Part shown: in pieces, positions 45,407 through 52,453 of the stretch
Layout: each line of letters opens with the position of its first letter
Numbering within the stretch: the stretch's first letter is position 1
Assembly (NCBI RefSeq): GCF_004016515.1
Contig: NZ_SACT01000008.1
Span: 186,001-250,000 of the forward strand
Direction: 5' to 3'
DNA from: Rubrivivax albus
GTDB taxonomy: Bacteria > Pseudomonadota > Gammaproteobacteria > Burkholderiales > Burkholderiaceae_C
Length of the DNA: 64,000 nt
Made by a program: the position numbers and the translations under genes
The notes under the pieces: generated by a model
What the model saw: only the letters and a program-made list of their open reading frames with translations
Database searches by the model: none
What the model was told of the DNA's origin: nothing

Positions 45407-46748
45407 GTTGCGGCGCAACCGACGATTGGGCGCCCTTCGACCCCAGCCGTCGGCGCCAAAACCAGCGCCCACCGACGCGCTGGAATCGGCTGGTCGGCCG
45501 CTGGAGCCGCGCTCGTCGCCGCCAGAACCGGCACCCAAGCCCGTGTCTTCCGCGATGGCTCAGTGGCTGATGGGCGACTGGCCCGCCCTGATGCGCCTGC
45601 GTCTGGAGGATTTCGACAGCCACCCGGAACGCGCACGCATTGCCCTGCTGGTTGCTTGTGCCCACCAACAGGGCGATCACCACGAGGCGGCCCGCCGATT
45701 CGCCCGTCAGGCCCTGGCCTGGGGCTGCTCGCCGGCCCTGATGGCCCGCCTGTTGATCTCCGGCACGCACAACACACTGGGCCGCATTGCGGCATTGCGT
45801 GAAGACTCACCCGGCATCGAGGCCCACTTCCGCGCTGCACTCACGGTCACCGGGGACCCACAGGCCCCCACCGCGGCGCATGCCCGCGCTGTGCGCGAAA
45901 TGGCGCGCCTGGGTCTGCTGCCGCAAGCGGCCGCCCTGGTGGACGAGGCCACGCAGCAGATCGGGGCCGCTGGTCACGGCCAGACCCGCCCAGTGGCGCT
46001 GGAAGCCCAGGTGACCATGCTGCGCAGCGAGATAGAACTGCTGCAGCATGAACTCAGCTTGGCCCAGCAACGCGGGAACGCTCTGGGCGGGGCGATGTCC
46101 GCGGCGCCAGGCTCGGGCGTCGACCGCCAGGCGTCCACCGCCCAGCTGGGGCAGGACCTGTGGGTGCTGGAACGCAGTGGGGGCAAGCGTGGCGGCTTCT
46201 TCGTCGAGTTCGGCGCCACCGACGGTGTGCGCCTGAGCAACACGTGGCTGCTCGAGCAGCGCCACGGCTGGCATGGCATCTGCATCGAGCCGAACCCGCG
46301 CAGCTTCGCGCGGCTTCAGGCCAACCGCCAGTGCATCACCAGCAACCTCTGCATCGGCCCACATACCGGCGACAAGGTGCGCTTCGTGCTGGCCGAGGAA
46401 TACGGCGGCCTCGTCGACGACATGGCGGCCGACATGCATGGCGAAAAGCGCGCCGCCTATGCGGCAGACCCGGCCAACCTGGTGGAGTTCGAAACCGTAT
46501 CGCTGCACGACGCGCTGACCCGCCTGGGCGCACCGAGAGACATCGACTACCTCAGCATCGACACCGAAGGCAGCGAGTACGCCATCCTGCAGGCCTTTCC
46601 GTTCCACCAGTGGCGAATCCGCCTGATCACCGTGGAACACAACTTCAGCCCGATGCGCGACAAGATCCGCAACCTCCTGGAGCCGTTGGGCTATCGCCGC
46701 ACCGAAGCCCAGTGGGACGACTGGTACGAACTGCATGAACCTGCCTGA
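45390..46748 (+). CDS. FkbM-family methyltransferase with N-terminal helical domain
   Basis: This 452-aa protein begins with a GTG inside the end of the preceding gene (17-bp overlap). Residues 1-55 are basic and proline-rich. About 56-235 is an alpha-helical, TPR-like region. The C-terminal part (about 245-450) is an FkbM-type SAM methyltransferase with FFVEFGATDGVRLSNTWLLE, GICIEPNPRSFARL and IDYLSIDTEGSEYAIL. It probably O-methylates a sugar of the exported polysaccharide. The next gene begins 14 bp before its stop. Confidence 0.87.
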   Translation: MKRTSKLRRNRRLGALRPQPSAPKPAPTDALESAGRPLEPRSSPPEPAPKPVSSAMAQWLMGDWPALMRLRLEDFDSHPERARIALLVACAHQQGDHHEAARRFARQALAWGCSPALMARLLISGTHNTLGRIAALREDSPGIEAHFRAALTVTGDPQAPTAAHARAVREMARLGLLPQAAALVDEATQQIGAAGHGQTRPVALEAQVTMLRSEIELLQHELSLAQQRGNALGGAMSAAPGSGVDRQASTAQLGQDLWVLERSGGKRGGFFVEFGATDGVRLSNTWLLEQRHGWHGICIEPNPRSFARLQANRQCITSNLCIGPHTGDKVRFVLAEEYGGLVDDMAADMHGEKRAAYAADPANLVEFETVSLHDALTRLGAPRDIDYLSIDTEGSEYAILQAFPFHQWRIRLITVEHNFSPMRDKIRNLLEPLGYRRTEAQWDDWYELHEPA

Positions 46749-49167
46749 CCCCGCCCGCGCGCCTCTGCCCGACCCCGGCCTGTCGCGCCTGTTCGATGAA
46801 GCTGTCCAGGCCGTGCGGCTGGACCAACCGGCGCTGGCCGTGCAACTGCTGCGCCGCATCGGCCGCAGCGGCAAATGCATGGCGGGCAGCCAGGCCGCAG
46901 CACTGCGTGCACAGCTGCTGCAGCGTCTTGGCGTGCCCGACGACATGACGCCGGCCCCGCCGCTGGCCCCCGAAGCCCTGGGGGCCATGATGCCTACCCG
47001 CCAGACCGGCGGCGCCGGCGTCAGCGTGGTCAGCTGCTGCATGAACCGCACCGAAAACCTGCTGAAGGCCCTGCCCACGTGGCTGGCACTGCCGCAGGTC
47101 ACCGAAGTGGTGATCGTCGACTGGAATTCCACCGAGCCCGTGGCCCCCGCCATCACCGAAGCCGGCCTGGCCGGCCCGCGCGTGCGGGTGCTGCGGGTGG
47201 AGGACGAACCGCGCTGGATCCTGTCGCTGGCCTTCAACATCGGCTTCCGCGCTGCCCGCGGCGAACGCATCGTCAAGGCCGATGCCGACATCACGCTCAA
47301 GCCCGACTTTCTGGCACGCAACCCGCTGCCGAAGGGCTGCTTCATCGCCGGCGACTGGCGCGAGGCTGCGCCCGGGCAGGAGCACATCAACGGCTTCTTC
47401 TACCTTCGCCGCGCCGACCTGCTGGCCATCGGTGGCTTCAACGAGTACATCACCACCTACGGCTGGGACGACGACGACATCTATGCGCGCATGGCGGGAT
47501 CCGGCCTGCGCCGCATCGGCGTGGACGGTGAGTCGATCTACCACATCCCGCACGACGACGCGCAGCGCATGGCCGGCGCCGGTACTGGCGGGGCCGATCA
47601 CGCCTGGGCCGAACTGAAGCGCGACACGGCCTACCGCATCCGCGTCAACCGCTGGCTGGCCTTCGTGATGCCGCCCTGGAACGCCGACCGCCAGTTCGCG
47701 CCGTTCGACGTGCTGGAGGACAGCCCCACGCTGGTGCGCCTGCGCCGGCGTGCACACGCGATGCCGCACCTGGTGCATGAGGACATTCGCACCGACGCGG
47801 AGCACTACGCGGCACTGGAGCGCGTCTCCTGGGTCTGCGGTCCGCTGGCCTATCACATGCCCCGCATGCGATTCAACGCCCTGCTGCAACGCAAGCGGTT
47901 GGCCGAAATCGGCGCCTTCGACGCGGCGGTGGCGGCCGCTGGCGGCCCCCCGCTGGAGCGCGGCCGCCGTCATACGCTGCTGGTGGAACTGGCGCCGGAC
48001 TTTCCGGTGGAACGGGCGCGCGACCTCGGCGCCGCCTTTGGCCACGGCGCCTGGCCCGAAGACCTGGCCATCTGCGTCAATGGCGGCAGCAAACCCGCAC
48101 GTGAAGCCTTTGTCGACGCCACGGCCTGCCGTGCCGCTTCGGTGGAGTACTGGATCCCCTACGACGGTCTGCGACGGCTGGAACCGGCCCCGACCGCTGA
48201 ACTCGTCGCGGCCACCTGCGGCAATGGCAGCGGTGCCTTCGTGCAATTGCGCAGTGACCACTTCGACACCGTGCACGCTGGCCCGCCTCCCGGCGCCCCG
48301 GCAGTGCAGGTGAGGCGTCGGCAATTGGTGATCGACACCCAGCACGGCCTGGGAAACCGGCTCCGCGCCTTGGGTTCCGCTGCAGCTGTGGCAGAGGCCA
48401 CGGGCCGTGAACTGGTGGTGCTGTGGACACCCGACCACCATTGCGACTGCCGTCTGGCCGACCTCTTCGAGACCACGCTGCCCGTGGTGGAGCATGCCGA
48501 TGACCTGCCCGGCGATGTGCGTGACGCGCTGCGCCGCTACAACTACATGGAGATCGAGCCCGGCGCCCAGAAGGACGAACCCGTCGACACCGACCGCGAC
48601 GAGCACATCCTCGTCCGCTCTGCCTTCGTGCTGCGCCACCCGGCTTCGCACTGGGAAGCGGAGAACCGGCTGCTGCAAGCACTGCGGCCATCGGAAGCCG
48701 TGCGCGCACTGGTGGATTCGGTGGAACTGCCGCAGCACAGCATCGGTGCACACGTGCGCATGGAGGCGGGCGCCGGCCTCGACCAGAACTCATGGGACAG
48801 CGCCGAGAACTGGAGCGCCGAAAGCCATGCCGCCATCCACCACTGGCGCGCCAAGAGCCACTACTCGGCCTTCATCCGCCGCATCGACGCGCTGCTGGCC
48901 GAGGGCCGCCACCAGCACCTCTTCCTGGCCACCGACCTGCCGGAGAACTACCGTGTGTTCCAGCAGGTCTACGGGGAGCGGCTGCGCTTCCTGCCCCGTA
49001 CGCTGTACGACCGATCGGCGGCGCAGATCCGCTACGCGCTGGCCGACGCCCTGCTGCTCAGCCGCTGCACCTGGCTGCTGGGCAGCACCTGGAGCTCGTT
49101 CAGCGAGCTGGCCATGCGCCTGGCCACCGGGTTCGAGAAGGTGGAGATGAGCGGGACGGATTTCTGA
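46735..49167 (+). CDS. Two-domain glycosyltransferase: GT-A domain plus NodZ-like domain
   Basis: The 810-aa protein has a GT2/GT27-like GT-A domain at about 94-340, with the DxD-type KADADIT (181-187) and GWDDDDIYARM (243-253) resembling the chondroitin-synthase/galactosyltransferase C-terminal motif. After a linker, residues about 525-810 resemble NodZ/alpha-fucosyltransferase-like proteins (QHGLGNRLRAL near 535-545, later IGAHVRMEAG). A single chain could thus add two different sugars. Donors and acceptors cannot be read from sequence. A 70-residue helical N-terminus resembles the helical region of the preceding gene product. Confidence 0.82.
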   Translation: MNLPDPARAPLPDPGLSRLFDEAVQAVRLDQPALAVQLLRRIGRSGKCMAGSQAAALRAQLLQRLGVPDDMTPAPPLAPEALGAMMPTRQTGGAGVSVVSCCMNRTENLLKALPTWLALPQVTEVVIVDWNSTEPVAPAITEAGLAGPRVRVLRVEDEPRWILSLAFNIGFRAARGERIVKADADITLKPDFLARNPLPKGCFIAGDWREAAPGQEHINGFFYLRRADLLAIGGFNEYITTYGWDDDDIYARMAGSGLRRIGVDGESIYHIPHDDAQRMAGAGTGGADHAWAELKRDTAYRIRVNRWLAFVMPPWNADRQFAPFDVLEDSPTLVRLRRRAHAMPHLVHEDIRTDAEHYAALERVSWVCGPLAYHMPRMRFNALLQRKRLAEIGAFDAAVAAAGGPPLERGRRHTLLVELAPDFPVERARDLGAAFGHGAWPEDLAICVNGGSKPAREAFVDATACRAASVEYWIPYDGLRRLEPAPTAELVAATCGNGSGAFVQLRSDHFDTVHAGPPPGAPAVQVRRRQLVIDTQHGLGNRLRALGSAAAVAEATGRELVVLWTPDHHCDCRLADLFETTLPVVEHADDLPGDVRDALRRYNYMEIEPGAQKDEPVDTDRDEHILVRSAFVLRHPASHWEAENRLLQALRPSEAVRALVDSVELPQHSIGAHVRMEAGAGLDQNSWDSAENWSAESHAAIHHWRAKSHYSAFIRRIDALLAEGRHQHLFLATDLPENYRVFQQVYGERLRFLPRTLYDRSAAQIRYALADALLLSRCTWLLGSTWSSFSELAMRLATGFEKVEMSGTDF

Positions 49168-49169
49168 CC

Positions 49170-49931
49170 ATGCACGGCCCGGCCATCGCCCGCGCGGAAT
49201 CGGTGATCGAGGGGCTGCGCCTCGCGCCGGAGGACTATGCGCCCGTCGAGCCCTCGAGCGACGTGCGCATCCAGGGCGATGCCTCCAACCTCGTGCTCGC
49301 ACGGCCCGGTCTGAAGGCGAGGCTCTCGGTCAACTTCGGCAGCGCGCGAGGATGCCGCGTGCTGCTGGGCACAGACCTTCAGGGCAGCCTGCAGATCGGC
49401 TTCTCGGGCGACGAGTCGCTGGTCGTCATCGGCGAGCGCTGCGTGCTGCACGAACTGCAGATCCGGTCGAAACAGGCAGGCGACTTCATCGCCATCGGCA
49501 ACGGCGTCACGACGACGGCCAAGAACACCTGGATCTCCGGCGCCGGCGCCGGCGCCGGCCGGCCCTGGCTGATCATCGGCGACGACTGCATGTTCGCCTA
49601 CGACATCGTCATCCGCAATAGTGACGCCCACCCCATCTACGCGATCGACGGTCCGCTCCAGCTCAACGAACCGGCCTCCGGTGTCTGCCTGGAGCCGCAC
49701 GTCTGGGTCGGCGAGGATGTCAAAATCCTCAAGGATCTGACGATCGGCGCCGGTTCCATCGTGGCCATGGGCAGCATCGTGACCCGTGACATTCCTCGCG
49801 CGAGCGTTGCGCGTGGCATTCCTGCCGTGGCCACCCCGGCGCATGACCGCTACTGGGCCCGCAACGACCTGCCCCGATCCCGCGAACGGGCGCTCCACTT
49901 CCACCGCCGCTACCCGCCTTCATCGAACTGA
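49170..49931 (+). CDS. Hexapeptide-repeat acyltransferase-like protein
   Basis: This 253-aa protein has the irregular left-handed beta-helix pattern of hexapeptide acetyltransferases, with LIIGDDCMFAYDIVIRNSDAHPI, then HVWVGEDVKILKDLTIGAGSIVAMGSIVT and the terminal RGIPAVATP. The histidine in SDAHPI fits the catalytic position of maltose/virginiamycin-type O-acetyltransferases. It probably O-acetylates the polysaccharide. The ATG at 49170 lies 2 bp after the preceding stop. Confidence 0.85.
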   Translation: MHGPAIARAESVIEGLRLAPEDYAPVEPSSDVRIQGDASNLVLARPGLKARLSVNFGSARGCRVLLGTDLQGSLQIGFSGDESLVVIGERCVLHELQIRSKQAGDFIAIGNGVTTTAKNTWISGAGAGAGRPWLIIGDDCMFAYDIVIRNSDAHPIYAIDGPLQLNEPASGVCLEPHVWVGEDVKILKDLTIGAGSIVAMGSIVTRDIPRASVARGIPAVATPAHDRYWARNDLPRSRERALHFHRRYPPSSN

Positions 49932-49936
49932 CACCC

Positions 49937-50581
49937 ATGAGAATCTCGCACAAGCACAAGTTCATCTGGATCTCCAAGCCCAAGACGGGGTCGACGTCGG
50001 TGCGCAAGCTGCTGGATCGGTTCAGCAACGTCGTGTCCACCGACGAGCGTCCGCTGCATCACCACGCGACGGCGGATGAACTGCGGGCTGCATTTGCCGA
50101 GCGCGGCTGGAACTTCGACGACTACCAGGTCTTCATCTGCGACCGCAACCCGTGGGAGCTGATCGGGTCGGTCTGGAAGTACTCGAAGTTCAACCAGCAG
50201 CGCCGCCCCTTCTGGCACCCGCGCTACGACGCCTCGCTGCCGTTGCTGAGCTTCGGAGAATTCATGCGCTCGCCGAACGTTTGGCGCTGGGTGCAGGAAC
50301 ACCACGCACTGGATCGGTTCGCAGGGGCCCAGCCGTGGCCGGCCAACCTCCACGTCTACGACATCGGCTCCCAGGCACAAAGGCTGGTCGACGACCTGTC
50401 CCGCCATATCGGCAAGCCGATTGGGGAACTGCCCGTCGCCAATGCGTCCCAGTACGACCCGGCTGACCTGAAAGCCTTCGCCGAGGCCTTCGCCGATCCG
50501 AAGATCGACGCAGAGGTCCGGAAGGCCTTCAAGACGTCGATCGAACGCTTCGGTTACACCAACCCCTTCACGCCCGCCTGA
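49937..50581 (+). CDS. Sulfotransferase-like protein
   Basis: The 214-aa product has a PAPS 5'-phosphosulfate loop-like motif KPKTGSTSVRKLL (14-26) and, further on, CDRNPWELIGSVWKYSKF, matching the RxPxxRxxS-type 3'-phosphate region of carbohydrate sulfotransferases in general layout. It may sulfate a capsule sugar. A cytoplasmic location is likely because no signal is seen. No PAPS synthesis genes are in the window. Similarity is motif-level, so the reaction remains a hypothesis. Confidence 0.7.
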   Translation: MRISHKHKFIWISKPKTGSTSVRKLLDRFSNVVSTDERPLHHHATADELRAAFAERGWNFDDYQVFICDRNPWELIGSVWKYSKFNQQRRPFWHPRYDASLPLLSFGEFMRSPNVWRWVQEHHALDRFAGAQPWPANLHVYDIGSQAQRLVDDLSRHIGKPIGELPVANASQYDPADLKAFAEAFADPKIDAEVRKAFKTSIERFGYTNPFTPA

Positions 50582-50599
50582 CGCGGGCCGGAGCGCCCC

Positions 50600-52453
50600 A
50601 TGCTTGCTGTCCGCCTTGCCGTCTTCGTGGCCTCGGCCCTGGGCGCCGCGCATGCGGGTGCCGCCACCTACGCCATCGGCGGTAGCGGCCCGGCGGGATC
50701 GAAGGCGTATGCCACGCTGGCCGAGTTCTCGGCCGCTGTCACCTGCCTCGAGGCCGGGGACCGCGTGCTGATCGGCGGGGGCGTGGTGCACCAGGGCACG
50801 CTGCGGCTGTCGCCCTGCCAGCCCGACGCCCAGGGTACGGTGACGATCCAGGGCACGGCTGACGCCAAAGGGCGCATCCTGCCGGCCGTCGGCAGCCAGG
50901 CGCTGGGCCTCGACTGGGCACCGGCGCCCGCTGGCGAAGCCCTGGCGGTGCGGCGTGAAGGCGTGGCGCTGTTCGTGCTCGGCCCGCTGAAGGCGCCGGT
51001 GCTGCAGGTGGACGTGGACGGCCTCGACGGGGTTCCCGCGGCGGCCCCCGACCAGGGCGGTGCGCGCGCACCCCGGACCCTGCTGCTGTCGACGGTGCGC
51101 ACGCAGCGCGAGGGATGCAACGCCTGGATGTGCCTGGGGTCGGACGACCCGGCCTGGGCGCGTCAGGTGCAGGCGATGGCCGGCGTGGCGGCCGAGCGCT
51201 GGCCCGAGCTGGTGCTGCGGAACTCGCCCTGGTCGTTCACGCGCCACCGCATCGCCGCGGTGGACGGCGCCCGCGGCGAGGTGCGCATCGCCGCGGCCGA
51301 AGGCAGCACCGGGGTGGCCGAGGACCGCGACTTCGTCGAACCCGGCTTCGGCGCGATGTTCGTGCACGGTGCCGGCACGATGGACCGCCCGGGCGAGTGG
51401 GTCTTCGACGAGGCAACGCGGCGCCTGTTCCTGGCCATGCCGGCCGGCACCGCGGCGGCTGACCTGGCCGGCCGGGTCCGCGTGGCGCTGGACCTTCCGG
51501 GGCGCGCGACGCTGCCGGCGCTGGCCTTCGAGACCGAGGGCCGGCGCACGGCGCCCGGCCTGACCCTGGTGCTGCGCGACCTGGAAATCGCCCAGGCCGC
51601 CGGCCCGGCGCTGCGCGTGCACGGCATCGGCCGTGTGGAGATCACGCGCAACCGGCTGCGGGACGCGGCGGAACACGGCGTCCATGTCAGCCAGGCCGAG
51701 CGCGTGGCCATCGTCGACAACCAGATCGAGGACACCGGCAACAACGGCATCCTGGTCACCGAGGCGCTGCAGCTCGAGGTGCGCGGCAACCGGATCCGCA
51801 ACGCCGGCCGCATCGGCGTGCAGCCGGCACTGACGATGCAGTTCAACGGCCTGCGCGCCACCGGCTTCGTGCGCGCCGACATCCGCGAGAACGACATCGC
51901 CCACGTCGGCTTCGCCGGCATCATGCTCGGTGAGCGCGGCGCTTTTGACCGCGGCAGTGGCCTCGCCCCGCAGCTGGTGGTGGCCGGCAACACCGTGGCC
52001 CACTTCTGCCAGATGCTGAACGACTGCGGCGCGATCTACATCAACGGCGGCGGCAAGGGGCGCGACAAGCCCGACCCCGTGGACCCGGGCATCGAGAAGC
52101 GCGTCGTCAACAACCGCATCGCCGACCCCGAGCCGAACCTGCAGGGCCTGCCGGCCGGCCTGCCGCCGCGCGGCGAGCCCAAGAACCGCACCGGCGCCTG
52201 GGTACGCATGGTCGGCGCCGTGTACCTGGACCACGGGGCCAGTGGGTACGATGTGCGCGGCAACACCGTGGCCGGCGAGTACACGCCCTTCGGCTGGGCG
52301 ATCTTCAACGGCGGCATCGAGAACGCCTGCACCCGCCAGGCCGTGACCCAGTGCAAGGCCGGCGCCAAGGCCTACCGCTGCTACACCGACGCACTGGCCC
52401 AGTGCAACCAGGTGCCTCCCAACCCGCCGCGACGGCCGCCTGCGACGAAGTGA
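50600..52453 (+). CDS. Secreted right-handed parallel beta-helix protein
   Basis: This 617-aa protein has a Sec signal peptide (about 1-21). From about residue 330 it has successive beta-helix rungs with asparagine ladders (VEITRNRLRDAAEHGVHVS, VAIVDNQIEDTGNNGILVT, LEVRGNRIRNAG). The fold is that of pectate lyases, C5 epimerases and NosD-like proteins. It could trim or modify the polysaccharide in the periplasm or outside. The C-terminal 40 residues carry four cysteines (NACTRQ, QCKAG, YRCYT, QCNQ). Catalytic residues are not identifiable. Confidence 0.82.
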   Translation: MLAVRLAVFVASALGAAHAGAATYAIGGSGPAGSKAYATLAEFSAAVTCLEAGDRVLIGGGVVHQGTLRLSPCQPDAQGTVTIQGTADAKGRILPAVGSQALGLDWAPAPAGEALAVRREGVALFVLGPLKAPVLQVDVDGLDGVPAAAPDQGGARAPRTLLLSTVRTQREGCNAWMCLGSDDPAWARQVQAMAGVAAERWPELVLRNSPWSFTRHRIAAVDGARGEVRIAAAEGSTGVAEDRDFVEPGFGAMFVHGAGTMDRPGEWVFDEATRRLFLAMPAGTAAADLAGRVRVALDLPGRATLPALAFETEGRRTAPGLTLVLRDLEIAQAAGPALRVHGIGRVEITRNRLRDAAEHGVHVSQAERVAIVDNQIEDTGNNGILVTEALQLEVRGNRIRNAGRIGVQPALTMQFNGLRATGFVRADIRENDIAHVGFAGIMLGERGAFDRGSGLAPQLVVAGNTVAHFCQMLNDCGAIYINGGGKGRDKPDPVDPGIEKRVVNNRIADPEPNLQGLPAGLPPRGEPKNRTGAWVRMVGAVYLDHGASGYDVRGNTVAGEYTPFGWAIFNGGIENACTRQAVTQCKAGAKAYRCYTDALAQCNQVPPNPPRRPPATK

